From Epiperipatus broadwayi (lineage: Eukaryota; Onychophora; Udeonychophora; Euonychophora; Peripatidae): 64,000 bases of DNA. Where the stretch lies: assembly GCA_028023455.1 (NCBI GenBank), contig JAQFVV010000157.1, forward strand, positions 64,001 to 128,000, read 5' to 3'. This document shows positions 1-12,138 of the stretch, in pieces. The number at the start of each line of letters is the position of its first letter. The stretch's first letter is position 1. The notes beneath the pieces are model-generated. The model saw nothing but the letters and a program-made list of their open reading frames with translations, was not told the DNA's origin and made no database searches. A program made the position numbers and the translations under genes.

Positions 1-900
1 GATCTATGACTTATTTTGAGTAAATGATTCTATTTTGATCATATTATGAAATATTTTAGTTCATTATAAAAATGTTAAATAGTTGAAAAAGTTGGTAGTG
101 AAAGAAGAAAAAGGGGTCAATAATAAGATGGATGAATTTCTTCAACTCAGTAATAATTGTGTATTTAAGTAATCAGAAAAATGATAAATAAATGATGTCA
201 TCCAGAAGAAATATTCATATAAACGCCAAAAATCGCGGTCGTCATTTTTCCTAATAATAACTAAAGACATAAATACACACACACACACACAATTATATTT
301 GCAAGCAGCTAATAGGAAATTGAATAGACAAAAAAGCTATAATTTTAATTTATGGCACTTTACTTCTATGTTTTTGTCTTTTTAATTGTATAGTTTTGTA
401 AAAACCTAACTGTGGCATTATATTTGGCAGGCTATAAAACTACAACTCAAATAAAAGCTTTAAAAGGGTTTCACCAAAACTTTTTAAGTCGATTAAAAAA
501 AAAAGCAACCGATCAATAAGGTTTGGCTTCTAATGAAACTTAGTATGGAAACAATTATGCGTGATGATGTGATTTCACTAGGAAGTAATAAATGCACTTT
601 ATATAATGAAATGGATAGTTTAAAAGCTTAAAAAAAAATCATTCTAATTAGCATTTTTACTATCTTGTTAACAACTAATATAAAACTAACATTCTCTCAT
701 TACCAGAAATACCAGTTTAAACTTTTCATCAACGTAATTTCTTTTTTGTAGAAAATAAAGTAATAAAATTGGCTGCCTTCTATCAGTTAATTAAAAAGAA
801 CCTTTGTCTACACACATTAAATACTTTATATGCATATATAGTATATTTTTATTTAAATGTTTTCATAGATAAAAGATAATTGTTTATGATTATTTGATCC
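1..900. other. AT-rich stretch without a gene
   Basis: No open frame of note and no recognisable repeat family. It holds a short (CA)n run near 273-290 and several homopolymer A and T tracts. Confidence 0.6.
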
Positions 901-1225
901 ACTAAACATCACGTGATTACTATTTCTTATCCTTACACAAACTGTTAAAACAGAGGCAAAACTCACCATATAGTAATACTACCAAATGTAAGTTAGAGTA
1001 ATCAATGGATGCAAGTAAGTTTGGGCATAAAATTCATATCTAGTGCATATTCATCCAATATCCCAGACTACTTTCTAGCTTGTGGATTTCATCAGTGGAT
1101 TCTAAGATCTAGGTGCAGTGCTCTCAGATCCAAGGCTCCTCACTGATGAAAGCCACGAGCTAAAAACTAATCTGATGATATTGAATGAGTAAGCACTAAG
1201 TAGGGAATTTTTGCACAAACTACTT
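901..1225. repeat. Foldback family F1, copy a
   Basis: Imperfect palindrome. The left arm holds the phrase from 'gaggcaaaactc' through 'agagtaatcaatggatgcaa' to 'ccaatatcccagac'. The right arm repeats the inner part in reverse complement and stops near 1225, so its outer end is lost. Four other copies lie at 21452-21813, 23772-24062, 47683-47988 and 55168-55640. They share the outer end 'aaacatcac(a/g)tga', which gives the family boundary. Both arms carry a hammerhead-like core (see separate entries). There is no coding capacity, so this is a non-autonomous element. Confidence 0.8.
1061..1100 (-). ncRNA. Hammerhead-like motif, F1a left arm
   Basis: Minus strand: CTGATGA, a hairpin of about 13 nt, then GAAA, followed by a GTAGTC triplet region and TGGGA. 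TCCA before the core pairs with TGGG after the cleavage triplet (stem I). Stem II is weak and stem III is damaged (GUAG where another copy has CUAG), so activity is doubtful. The plus-strand arm at 1143-1166 has CTGATGA with AAAA in place of GAAA. Confidence 0.5.
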
Positions 1226-1836
1226 TGCTTTTATTGATCATTCTGACTTGCATTGGTCAGCAATAGTTTATGGTTTATTTGATTGTAGAACTAATATGAC
1301 TTATACAGACTTGATTAGATTTTCTAAATATCTACAATTTTTAGCTGTTCTATTTCTGAACCTAAAACTGTTTCATTAAAGTACATGGTTGCAATCAAAT
1401 AAGGAAGTTTAATGAGAAGAAATGGAATTAAAGGATAGCTAATGTTATCATGCCTTGAGCACATACTCTTCAAAACTTTCTTTTTAAATTATAAAAATGT
1501 TTCTGGTTTAATTTTTTCCTTCTTGTCTTCTCCATTCTCAAGTATCAATGATTGAGCAGATTTAAATGATAATTTTTCCTCCTATAAATTTTTGAAAATG
1601 TCAGTGACCTTATTTAATTCAGACTCAATTATATTACAGGCTTTTTAAAAAAATTTATTGTCTCTCTTAATAATTTATATAAATGAAAATGTTTGTTTGT
1701 TTGTTTTTGTGACTTTACAACATAACAATATGGCACCAATTTTGAAGAATCTTACATAATTTTCTTTCTTTTTTTATATAGAATTTTACTAACCTGTAAA
1801 TTTTTGCTTTAATTGTTTTAACCTTTAAACTGGTAC
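1226..1836. other. AT-rich stretch without a gene
   Basis: No gene. Positions 1600-1680 resemble 15385-15465: both hold 'ttatttaattcagac', a nearby 'attatattacagg' and a following T/A run. This points to an undefined dispersed repeat with a copy in each place. Confidence 0.4.
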
Positions 1837-3565
1837 AAATTCCTATTCACCTAGTGAATTAAAATTCTAAACTTTTGACTGGTCAATTACAGAATCAGCA
1901 GTAGATATATATTCATCTGTTAATATTATATTCATTTTAGTTTCATTTGTAAAAAGCAAATTAATAATTTGTCAGATTATGAAGGTTATCAAAAGTTTTT
2001 TCAAAAATAAATTTCTATCTATAATTATAAAAATAATCTATAGTGGAAAACATAAAATGAATGTTTCATAACTTATTAGAAAATGCAGATGTCATTGATT
2101 TCTTTCTCAATTTATGTTCATGTAAAAGTGAAGAATTTTTACTAGAATCTTAACTATTCTTCTAAAATAATTATATTTTCAGCATATTTTATCAAAATAA
2201 TTTATAATATATAAAAAATATGAAAAAATACTCTAATACATTTTCATTTCGAAATTAAAACAAAGAACTTAAACCTATCAAAATTGTTGACCAGCATTCC
2301 CTTTTGTTGAAAATTAGCAACAACCAATCAGCAACTTTGTAAAGTCCATTTTTTCCATTGTTATAGTTTTAAACCTAAATATTATTGATTTTTTACTTGT
2401 AAAATAATTCTAGAGATGGCAGCATAATACAGTATATTTTACTCTTTTAAATGACTGTAAATTTGCTACAATAATGTAAAAATTAGCAGTTTTAATTTTT
2501 AAAAAAAAAAAATTAGCAGTTTTAGAGCAGTTAAAAGCATGAACAAAAATTCTCATTGCATCCCCATGTATGGTTAAGCAATTTGTAAATTGCAATATAA
2601 AAATGCATGGAAAAATTATATTGTAACTGTTTTCAATTAATGTTATAAAAACAAAAAAGGGAGCAACACTGATTAAAAGATTAGAGTTGGAACATTTTTT
2701 AATTGAAAAGTATAATTTTTGGTAAAGCAAGATAAAATTTGATCTTGTAAATATATTTTAATTTAATTTAATTGTAATTGTATCATGTATTTAATAACAA
2801 TTTAGATCAGTTGTAATAATGAATTTGATAAACTTTTAAGATTTTAGTTTAAATATACATTTAACTTGTAGATTGTGTTCACTGAAGATTTTCATATACA
2901 ACTTTAAATTGTTCTCAAACCACTAAGTTTTATGACATTTTGCCAATTTTACATTTTGTCAAAAAAAATGTAACATATGATGCTGCTTCCTTTATAATTA
3001 TTTTAGAACAAATAAGTCAATTATATTTTAATTTAAAGTTATAACAATGAGATAAGGTCTGCCTTATAAAGTGCTGATTGATTGTTTCTCATTCTCTACA
3101 AAAGAGGGTGCTTGTCAATAATGTTGACAGTTCTAAGTTCTTTGTTTTTGATTTTCAAAATGAAAAGGTCTGTTTTAGAATATTTTTTACATATTTATTA
3201 TTTTCAAAAAATGCGTGAAAATATAAATATTTTAGAATAGTTCAAATTTTAATAAAAACTATTATTTTTACACAAAAGTAGATTGAGAAAAAAATCTATG
3301 GTGTGGGCTGCATTTTGGAGTAGGGTAAGAAAAGTAAATTTTATGTTGTCTGTTATACATTATTTTTATCAATTACAAATAAAAATTTATTTTTGAAAAA
3401 ATTTTCATTTACTTTAATCATTTGACAAATTATTAATTTGCTTTTTAGAAACTAAACTAAAATGGGTATAATTTTTAAAAGACATATATTTTTACTGTTG
3501 ATTCTGTAATTGACTAGTTAAAAGTGTAGAACTTTATAATTCACTTGGCCAATAGGAATATTTGA
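1837..3565. repeat. Large inverted repeat (family F8)
   Basis: The arm at about 1837-2350 is repeated in reverse complement at about 3057-3565, around a spacer of about 700 bp. Matching blocks include 'cagaatcagcag', 'aattaataatttgtca', 'tttttcaaaaataaattt' and 'caaagaactta'. A third, direct-orientation copy of the left arm and beginning of the spacer lies at 29937-30590. No transposase is seen. This is probably a foldback or MITE-like element. Confidence 0.75.
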
Positions 3566-3810
3566 AGTGAAATGGACTATTTAATGCATGTTAAAATAAA
3601 ATTTTATGGCAATAGCAAGAGAAATACCACTGAATTTGATAAACTATTATTATGAAATTGATAAAGTTTTAGCAATGTCAGTTTAAATATATTTAATGTG
3701 AGAAAAAGTAAATTTTAAAATACTTTGGAAACAGTAATTACTACTGAGTTTGATAAACTTTTATCATTTCCCTTTAAGTATATTCTCACTTGATAAAGTA
3801 AGTTTTAAAC
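2817..3810 (+). repeat. Short dispersed motif repeated three times
   Basis: A block beginning 'gaatttgataaactttta', or a close variant, followed by 'cagtttaaatata', occurs near 2819, 3634 and 3746. Spacing is irregular and divergence high. One copy is inside the F8 spacer and the others just outside its right arm. Confidence 0.4.
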
Positions 3811-4125
3811 ATATTTAAATAACATATGAGAAAAATATATTTAAACTAATGTGGGTATTTGCCTGATTTTAAACATATTAACCTCCATTAATTAACTAAA
3901 ATACTAATAGAAATATGATAATGAAAAGATTGGCTAAATATAAGAAATACAAAAATAAAGATAGAATCCCATTAACTTCTAGAAACTGTCAACTTGCAAT
4001 AAATAAAAAAGGTAATTTTTTTACAGTATTGAAATGTATATTTTTTCTATAATTTATCTATTATCTACCTATATTATATATATATAAGTCAGATGTCACA
4101 TGACTTATATATAGCTTGCATTTAC
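3566..4125. other. AT-rich stretch without a gene
   Basis: No coding frame. A short hairpin near 4084-4113 ('ataagtcag...catgacttat') precedes the F2 palindrome. Confidence 0.5.
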
Positions 4126-4217
4126 CAATATGTAAACTTAAGAGCATGCTATAACTCTAAACAAGCTTTTATTTACAAGAGAAGGCATTCAAATCATCTT
4201 TATCTTAAATTGTCCCC

Positions 4218-4260
4218 ATCACCAGACCAGTTTCGACATATGGGTCTCTTCAGTGAGGAG
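4218..4260 (-). ncRNA. Type-I hammerhead motif, F2 left arm
   Basis: Minus strand: stem I strand CTCCTCA, core CTGAAGA, stem II GAC/GTC around a six-base loop, GAAA, stem III region CTGGT with its GUC triplet, then TGGTGATG closing stem I with mismatches. All core residues (C3-A9, G12-A14, H17) are present. Stem III is self-complementary, which would favour dimeric folding. Confidence 0.65.
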
Positions 4261-4569
4261 TTGGGACACTAGATTCAAAAAACCAACTCAAACTAAGTAT
4301 TTATCTAAAAGGTATTTCTCAAGAAGAAGATCTAAACCTTTAGACATCTGCATGTCTTTAAAGTCAGCTCTCCCAACTGAAAAACTTATATGGGCCTGAA
4401 CTTAATTCAGATACTCCATATATTAATAGGCTTAGCCATTTAATTTAGTTTTTCAGTTGGAGAGCTGACTTTAAAGACATGCAGATGTCTAAAGGTTTAG
4501 ATCTTCTTGAGAAATACCTTTTAGATAAATGCTTAGCTTGAGTTGGTTTTTTGAATCTAGTGTCCCAAC

Positions 4570-4610
4570 TCCTCACTGAAGAGAGCCATAGGTTGAAACT
4601 GATCTGGGAT
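4570..4610 (+). ncRNA. Type-I hammerhead motif, F2 right arm
   Basis: Plus strand: CTCCTCA, CTGAAGA, hairpin AGCC-ATA-GGTT (preceded by an extra G), GAAA, CTGATC (AUC triplet), TGGGA. Stem I pairs UCA with UGG and continues C-G. C15.2 faces A16.2, so stem III is weaker than in the left arm. Confidence 0.6.
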
Positions 4611-4707
4611 GGGGACAATCTAAGATAAAGATGATTTGAATGCCTTCTCTTGTAGTAGCATTTAACATAATAAAAAAAGCTTGTTTAAAGTTATAGCATG
4701 CTCTTAA

Positions 4708-4709
<2 letters not shown>

Positions 4710-4761
<52 letters not shown>
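4710..4761. repeat. (TA)n microsatellite
   Basis: Uninterrupted TA dinucleotides directly next to the right end of the F2 palindrome. Confidence 0.95.
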
Positions 4762-4764
<3 letters not shown>

Positions 4765-5100
4765 GGATTTTTGCTTTATGCTACCTAGCTCAATTTCAAC
4801 AATAAATCAATAAAAATAAACATGAACAATAATAGTCTTGCATTATTTATATTCAAAAAACATTGATTTACAATAATTAAAAAGAGGCTGACTTTTTTAT
4901 ACAGCTTTATAAATTATTTGAAACAATATTAAAAAATATTTTATTTAAAAATAGTAGAAGCATGCATATATCTTTTAGTAAGTACTTTATAAGTTATACA
5001 TTTTAAACAGTATTAAAATTTATCCTATACAATATTTTAAAGAATCCTTAAAATATATTTTTATTTTACTTCATATATACAATATATTCTAATATCTTAC
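4762..5100. other. AT-rich stretch without a gene
   Basis: No gene. A block with 'aaagaatccttaaaatata' near 5038 recurs in diverged form near 5400, 11850 and 14005, marking an unnamed dispersed repeat. Confidence 0.4.
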
Positions 5101-5368
5101 AATTTTTATGATGAATAAATATTTAGTCATGATGTTTTTTCATCTTTTTATGGATGGAACTTCTCTTTGTATTGAAATGTAATGCCCTTGTACTGAAAAT
5201 AAGTGCCTAATTACACCTAGCATTGTCAAATTTATTTGCTGTTTCTGTATCAAAATACAATATTTAATTATATAAAATAAAGAAGTCAATAAAGAAGTCA
5301 GCTGCGAATTACAAGATGAAATAATCTGCTAAAGAAAAGGAACATATGCATATTAAGCATTTATTTGT
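5100..5368 (+). repeat. Dispersed repeat, first copy (left of LINE)
   Basis: About 270 bp matching 12515-12755 in the same orientation. Shared blocks are 'cattgtcaaatttatttgctg', 'caatatttaa', 'atataaaataaag' and the run up to 'catatta'. The pair brackets the Tx1-type LINE, so the LINE may sit inside an older repeated unit. Confidence 0.55.
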
Positions 5369-5580
5369 TTTTTTTTTACAAAGCATGACTAAACAAATCT
5401 TAAAAAATATTTTTATTATTCTTTTATATACAATATAAGCTAATATTTTACAATTTTTGTAGTAAGTAAAAATTTAGTCAGATATTTGCTTGTCTTTCTA
5501 AGGATAGTGACTAGATGATTTACATCAACCATAAATCTTAATACAAAATCAATCATATTGCAAATTATCATTCAATCCAC

Positions 5581-5813
<233 letters not shown>

Positions 5814-6061
5814 TTTCAAAGCAAAACTTTATTGAGTGTAAAAAGTTACAGAGTCACATCTAGTAATATATTGATTTTTTACAAATGAAAAACAAATTAC
5901 AACTTTCAGTATATAAGTCTTTATCTTTTCTGCATACTTTTTTTTCTTCTTGTTTTTAAATTTGTCTTCTATTTAGTTCAGTTTATGCTTGCATTTTTTT
6001 TAATGTTGGAAAAAATGCTGATGTTGAAAATGTCATCATCTATCTTATTGGCCTTTATATT

Positions 6062-9000
6062 TCATAGACTGGATCTTTGTTTCAAGTGTGACCATGTGGC
6101 TGCAAATACATCTGGTTGAGCTAGGATGCTGTCTCTTTTTCTTAACAGTTCTAGTTTTATTGAATATGTTGCTGGGTGGTGTCTAGGGTTATTGGCAAGT
6201 GCAAAAGTGCATCTGGTACACCAGTAGGCATAAAGGCTGTATGTTGCTGCATGAATAGCAGGGTTGTTGCCTTTTTTAAACGTATTTGTTATTTCATCAA
6301 TTGAAATGATAGCCTTTCTGTATGTGGTAAACATTGTGCGACATATTGTTTCTAGGGCACTGCAGGAATGAAGAAAATGATCTTGTGTCTCTTCTTCTCT
6401 ATGACATAGCCCGCACATGGGGTCTATATTTGTAAAGAATCTACAAAATCTAAGGAAATGGGTTGTGGGTAGAGCATTGAGATTAAACTTAAGTAGAAAA
6501 TCAAATAATTTTGGTTCTAATGACCATTTTCTGAATTGTTGCAGTAGTTGCCTGTTGTCTATTCCAAGAACTGATGGATGTAGATTAGGTGTCTGGTTTG
6601 GATATAGTATATTATAAATATCCCAGTATGTATACTTGTTGTCATTATTGAGTGATATTTTGTTGTATATTGGCTTGAGTTCTTCAATCAGTGTGGATAG
6701 ATATCCATATGAAGGGGGTGGTCTGTCTGTGGGTATTATACTGGTTACACACTCCAGGTCTGGAAATCTTTTTATGGTTGCTGTTATTAGATTTACTGAT
6801 TTCTGTGTGTAAAAAACATTGATTGTATGGAGTCCAAGTTCATTGCTATGTGGTGGTCTGCTCAGATTTTTTAAAGAGATTGCCACTGTCTTTCTCTTCC
6901 ATATTAGTTTGTTACAGATTGATGAGATTTTAGATATGAATGTTTTTGCAAATTTGATTATAGGTGTGTAGTATGTAATTTTTGTAATTATAAGTTGATT
7001 AAATAGTGTTACCTTTGCATATATTGACAGGTATGACTTTTCAAGTGAGGCTGTGATTTTTTCAGCATCTTTTTTTAATTTATTTTGAATTTTTTGCCTC
7101 ATTCCATTGGTTCCAAGGTAGAATGGGAAACCAAGGAAAGCAGATGGTTTACCATTAAACATCTCTGTACAGTGCTTGCCTGTGTATATTGACCATGCAG
7201 CAGTTTTATTTGTGTTAATTTTTAAATTAAAATTTGAGGTATATGTCTTGATTATCTCTTGTAATATGGGGAGGTTCTTTTTAGAGAGGAGGAAAGTGGT
7301 TACATCGTCCGTATAGGCTATGCATGATATATTTAAAGCAGTGTTTGGAATTTGAATGCCTTTTATTTTTTTCTGTATCTCTATTAATAGAGGATTTATA
7401 TATATTGTAAAGAGCAAGGCACTTAGGGGAGATCCTTATGGGATGGATTGACTCAGTCAGAAGGCTGGTGATTTTTTCCCATTCAATGTGATGTGAATTT
7501 CACGGCTGAGTAGCATATTGGCTATTATATATAGTAGGGATGGAGGTGTTGTTGTTTTTTTCAGCACGTCTAATAATTTGGCTATAGGCACTGAGTCAAA
7601 AGCTGCCTCAATGTCTAGTTGAACTATAATTGGTGCATATTTTTTTCTTTTTTTTACTACTTTGATAATTGTTTTGTACATTAAGGCACCCTGGCCAATG
7701 GATGATCCTTTTTTGGCATATTGTGCTGATGATAACACAGGGAGTATGTGTTGTTCTATTTTTTCTTTATCACTCTTTCAAGAATTTTTATTTCTAAAGG
7801 TCCCATTGAAATTGGTCGTAGATTAGATAAAGATGCTATTGCTGTTGGTTTTTTGTTAAATGGAACCATTGCAATTGGGTATAGACTTTGTATGTTGTAA
7901 ATTTTTTGGGATATGTAATTGGCTAGATCGCACAGGTATTTTGCTGTGAAGTGACTAAGATGTTTGAACACAAATTTGAGAATTCCTTGTGGTCCTTGGT
8001 GACATGTGTTTGTTATTGTTGCAAGTTGAAATACATTGTCAGTTGTTGTTATTGGTGTGTCTGTTTCAGGGTCTCCAAATATGTCTTCATTTGGTATGTA
8101 CACTCTGTTTTTGCAGTTTTTTTTTAAAGTGTTGATATATTGGGTTTATCATGTTATGTCCAGATGTTATATATTTCAAGTGCCATAGGCACTCTGACTG
8201 TGGATGGGTATCCCAATGCCCACCATATGTATGCTCTGGTCCAAGTATGTTGTTGTGTAAGGCATATTTTTTTCTTTTTTTCTTGCTACATATTGCTTTA
8301 GTGTATTGCATGTATTGTTGTACATTTCTGTAAGTTTTTTAATTTGTGTTTGATTATCTGTAGTTGGTCTGGAAATGGTTATTCTTTTATGTAGTTCATC
8401 TGCCAATGCTAATAATCTGGTGGGGGGTGTTGAGTTGCAGGTAATATGATTGATGTTGAATGAAAGTATATTGGTGAATGCTATATACTTTTGTACTAGA
8501 TTGAGTGACATGTTTTGAAGATTTTGGAGCATTATATATGTTTCTGAGTATAAGAATTCAGTTGTTTGTGCTGGAAGAAGTATTCGCATAGTCTTTTGGA
8601 GGGCTATTGTTGTATTTTGTATTTTTGTTAGGTCGAGGGTGATGAACTGAGCAGCATGATCTGAGATTATAGATGGACAGAGTTCAAGATTAAAATAATG
8701 ATGTAACATTGGTGAGTAGAAACACAAATCAATAAGTGACTTATATCCATTGTTATTAAAAGATATTGAGTTTGATGGGAGAAAACCCTCAGCACTCATA
8801 AGTGGGATTGTTATTTGATGGATCCATTTGGTGACAAAAGTTTGGTAGGTCATGTTGAAATCTCCCAGGAGTATTATGGAATTTGGTGTTGCTGTAAGCA
8901 TTGAATTTATTGTTGCTATTATTCTGGAGATGATGACAGGGCCTGGTGGTATATATACAAATACTAGGTTAAGTGTGATATTTTTATGATGGAGTGTTAA

Positions 9001-9260
9001 TATGATAAGATTAGAGTCAATATATATAATTTTAAAAAGAATCAAAAGGGCAGTTGTGGGATATAATTATGCCTGTGCCACCTGATGGTGATGATGATTG
9101 CCTTGAGCAGGCACAAAAACCTTGGCTGACTAAATATTTTTGTGGATCAATTTGAGAGCTGCTGTATATTTTTGTTTCCAAAAGACCATTTTTTGAGATC
9201 AAAAAGTTTTTTGGTGGCATTTAAGCCTCTAATGTTGAGAGATCCAATTTTTATCTTCAT
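6062..9260 (-). pseudogene. LINE ORF2: APE endonuclease and reverse transcriptase, frameshifted
   Basis: The start at 9260 gives MKIKIGSLNIRGLN, the usual amino end of an apurinic-type endonuclease. Further endonuclease motifs are LETKI (catalytic Glu), GGTGI, LLGDFNM and SDHAAQFI. Reverse transcriptase follows with NLRPISMGPLEIKILERV, QLDIEAAFDSVP (motif A) and CIAYTDDVTTFLL, where YTDD replaces the common YADD. A carboxy-terminal CGLCHREEETQDHFLHSC is the Cys-His motif of L1/Tx1 proteins. The frame changes near 9170-9200, 9035, 8180-8300, 8095, 7745 and 7420-7455, so the roughly 1066-codon protein cannot be made from this copy. Enzymes of this kind nick target DNA and prime cDNA synthesis there. 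The last 451 codons (7417-6062) are uninterrupted. Confidence 0.88.
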
Positions 9261-9488
9261 GTTTTTAATAATGTTTTAATAGGGTATTGATTTTTATTTA
9301 TTTTTAATACTAAATTTTTGTCTATATTGCAGTAGATGGATGCTGATACATATTTAAGACATTGTTGGGTTTATTATCAGTTTTTCTTTCATTTAATATT
9401 GCTTCAGACTCTATACAGGCAATTTGTGATGAAACCGAACAGATATCCATTTGTTGTTGGCTTACATCCATTTCTATTTCATCATTTT

Positions 9489-10914
9489 CTAAATTGTATA
9501 TGTCTGATGAGTTGTGCTTTTGGTCTGTTTTTTTTTTTTTGCCTTTTTGGATTCATAGTTTTTAGGTGATCTACCTGGCTTCCTTTTTCTCTCTGGTGTA
9601 TTCTCTTGAATAGGTGGAAGAGGGGCTTCTATTGCATCCATTATGTTTGATGCAGTTTTGTTTATAATTGTAGTTTTTTTTTTTATTGGTATCTTTATAT
9701 TATCTGGATTTATATTTTCATTATATATCTGTGTGTGTTTACTTTCTGTTTGTCGATTTTTACTTGGTACACCTTTTGTTTTATTGAGATGTTGATCCTG
9801 TGATGTAATTGCTGTATTTTGTGTTGTGGTTTCTTGCGAGTTATTTTCGTTTGACTCTTGGATTTCTGTGTTAGTTTTTGTGTTATTATTTTTTTGGTTG
9901 GTCTTTGGGATAGGCAATTCTGCTCCATTATCATTTTTGTTTGTGGGTGTTTGAACCTGTTTTTTTCCGGTTTCTATTATTGGGTTGCCAGTGGACGTAG
10001 TGTTATTATAAATTTTATTTTCATCATCACTGGATTGTTCTGGGGAGAGGATTTTAGTTTGTTCACAGTGATTGTGCTAGGTTTCCTCTCTGTCCACAGC
10101 CAAAACAATGTGGCTTTAGACCTCTTATGTGAAGAGAGAGTGTCACTTCTTGATCTGTAATCTGTGTTGGAATCGTTGAGGCGTCTATGTTTTTATGTAG
10201 TTTTATTTTAAATTCAAAACGATTACTACATATCGGTATAGGTGTGTCTTTTAAATATATAGGCTGTAGGGCAATTACTTTTCCAAATGGGTTTATCATT
10301 TTTTGAAAGTCTTGTACATTGTATTTAAGATAAGTATTTTTAAGCACTCCAGTAATTATATTTTTCCGGTTTTCATCTATAATTACGAGTGCGTAATTAT
10401 CAAGTGCTAAAATAGTGGATTGAAAACATTCTTTTTGCTGCTGAGTATAAAAATCAATGGTTATATATCGAGAATTTGGATGGTCTGTGATACAAGAGAT
10501 TGTTTCCCATAGTGCATTTTGTGTGATTGCTTCATATAATAAAGCTTTTGGGAAACAATATAATGAGCATTGATTATCAGTTACTGCAAGTGCTAACGAT
10601 GTTGGTGAAAAAAACCTGCGAAATGTTTCAAATAACGTACGAGGCACCGTATTACTGAAACAGTCCGTCACATTTTCAAGCGTTTCTTTAGTCCAGATTG
10701 CGGCTGGGGGTTGATTTTCCTCTCGAGTGTTTAGATCAAGATTTTTTATATCATTTGTGTTTGTTCTATGGAAGCGCGGTATTTGGGTTGGTTCTGTAGT
10801 ATTGCTATTACTTTTAAGTACTTTTGCATATGAAATAGGCGATGTTGAAACTAACGATATTGTTAATTTCGTATTGATGCTTAATTCGCTCACGCTTGAC
10901 TGGGGAGTAGCCAT
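9489..10914 (-). pseudogene. LINE ORF1: RNA-binding protein with zinc knuckle, frameshifted
   Basis: Starts at ATG 10914 (MATPQSSVSELSINTKL). Residues around 180-250 (ITGVLKN...KVIALQPIYL...) look like an RRM-type fold, followed by LKPHCFGCGQRGN, the first half of a CCHC knuckle. At 10063-10070 a one-base shift ends the frame inside the knuckle. The expected His reads Asn and the last Cys is out of frame. The tail continues in another frame to 9489 as a hydrophilic stretch ending in a Lys-rich segment (KAKKKKQTK). RRM plus CCHC is a known ORF1 layout in L1/Tx1 elements, where the protein packages element RNA. ORF1 and ORF2 are 229 bp apart. Confidence 0.8.
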
Positions 10915-11131
10915 GATTTATTCTGACTCAAGTCAGTATTTTTTTAAAAAAAAAAGATATTAAAACACACCGATATTTTTCAAAAAACACTATTAATCTA
11001 TTATATGATTCGATTTTTCCTGTATTATATTTGTTTTGCGAATAACAAGTTGGAACAAAAGTAAAAAATAAATACTTACATCGGAGAACTTAAGGATTGC
11101 TTCTTACTTCAGCAGAGATTTGCTGCGGGAT

Positions 11132-11400
<269 letters not shown>

Positions 11401-11998
11401 ATAATTTATTTATAACAAATAAATATAAAACAAATTTGGAATCAAGCAAAAGAGAATAATAAGCATATAAAGCAACTGAGGTAAAAAATAAATAAACAGG
11501 TTAGAAATCACTTGATAGGGCTAGAAAGTAAAGTTAATGAAATAAATCATGAAATTCAACTAAATAAAAAATAATCAGAATAGGAAGATTGAGCAGTTGC
11601 ATGAGATATTAGAAAAAACAAAAAAATATTTCTTTTTTTAAAAAATGTTTGTTCTTTTAACAGACCTAGTGCCATCAACTTAGAAGGCGATCCATGTCTA
11701 TATAAGGGATTGATTTTATTGCCTTATAAGTATTTTTTATTAATATATAGGCTCTCACTCACAATGACCTAAAACAATCTTTTATTGACCTTATATGATC
11801 ACTCTGGATCATTTACAGAAAAAATGGATCTGTGTTCTAGATCTATTTTTTGCTTTAAACAATATTTTAAAAACCTTAAAATACAATGTATGCTAATATC
11901 TTACCATTTTTATTATCCTTTATATATAATATATTCTAATATAATTTTTATCAAGAGTCACATATATAATGTCCAAAAATAAATAAAAAGTGTTATTA
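11401..11998. other. AT-rich stretch without a gene
   Basis: Only diverged dispersed-repeat fragments are visible, such as the 11850-11950 block that resembles 5030-5110 and 14005-14070. Confidence 0.4.
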
Positions 11999-11999
11999 T

Positions 12000-12138
12000 A
12001 CGCCTTTAAAGTTTTTTTTTTCATATGTCATAGCATCGGCCGGGACACGAACCCACAACCGTCTGCAACCAACTACTTGCTTGCATGGCAGCTGCGATAC
12101 CTGTCGGCTGACAACGCAAGACGCCTTTAAAGTTTTTT
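12000..12138 (-). mobile_element. tRNA-derived short retroposon with target duplication
   Basis: An 18-bp direct repeat, acgcctttaaagtttttt, lies at 12000-12017 and 12121-12138. Between them, on the minus strand, are an 85-nt tRNA-like head, a 12-nt link (TATGACATATGA) and a short poly(A). This is the product of target-primed retroposition of a tRNA-like transcript, similar in design to a very small SINE. The same kind of tail follows the tRNA-Glu-like sequence at 39556-39626. Confidence 0.8.
12033..12117 (-). tRNA. tRNA-like head with long variable arm (degenerate)
   Basis: 85 nt, the length of a class II tRNA. The ends GCGTTGT and CCGATGC pair at most positions. A B-box-like GGGTTCGTGTCCC is present and an A box is recognisable. 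The anticodon stem keeps about three pairs; the loop reads CATGCAA with A at position 33 where U is required. It is not a functional tRNA and serves as the head of the retroposon. Confidence 0.55.

Larger units (their letters stand above)
4126..4712. repeat. Foldback palindrome, family F2
   Basis: About 590 bp. The ends are 'cttaagagcatgctataac' on the left and its reverse complement on the right, at 4680-4708. Arm blocks such as 'gacatctgcatgtctttaaa' and 'tagatcttcttgagaaat' recur inverted. It abuts a (TA)n tract at 4710-4761. Each arm holds a hammerhead-type core. A diverged half copy lies at 31905-32205. There is no open frame. Confidence 0.85.
5814..11131 (-). mobile_element. Full-length Tx1/L1-type LINE inserted in (ATT)n
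   Basis: A complete 5.3-kb non-LTR retrotransposon on the minus strand: 5' UTR (11131-10915), ORF1 (10914-9489), ORF2 with APE endonuclease, reverse transcriptase and a C-terminal Cys-His motif (9260-6062), and a 3' UTR of about 240 bp with AATAAA at 5829-5834. Both ends run straight into ATT-type microsatellite. Several Tx1-clade elements are known to insert specifically into microsatellites or RNA genes, and the domain order fits that clade. At least seven frame disruptions over both ORFs make this copy defective, unless some are homopolymer sequencing errors. Confidence 0.9.

Noticed and set aside
12033-12117. Functional tRNA gene
   Set aside because: Position 33 is not U, the anticodon stem is broken, and the sequence has retroposon features (target duplication, poly(A)).
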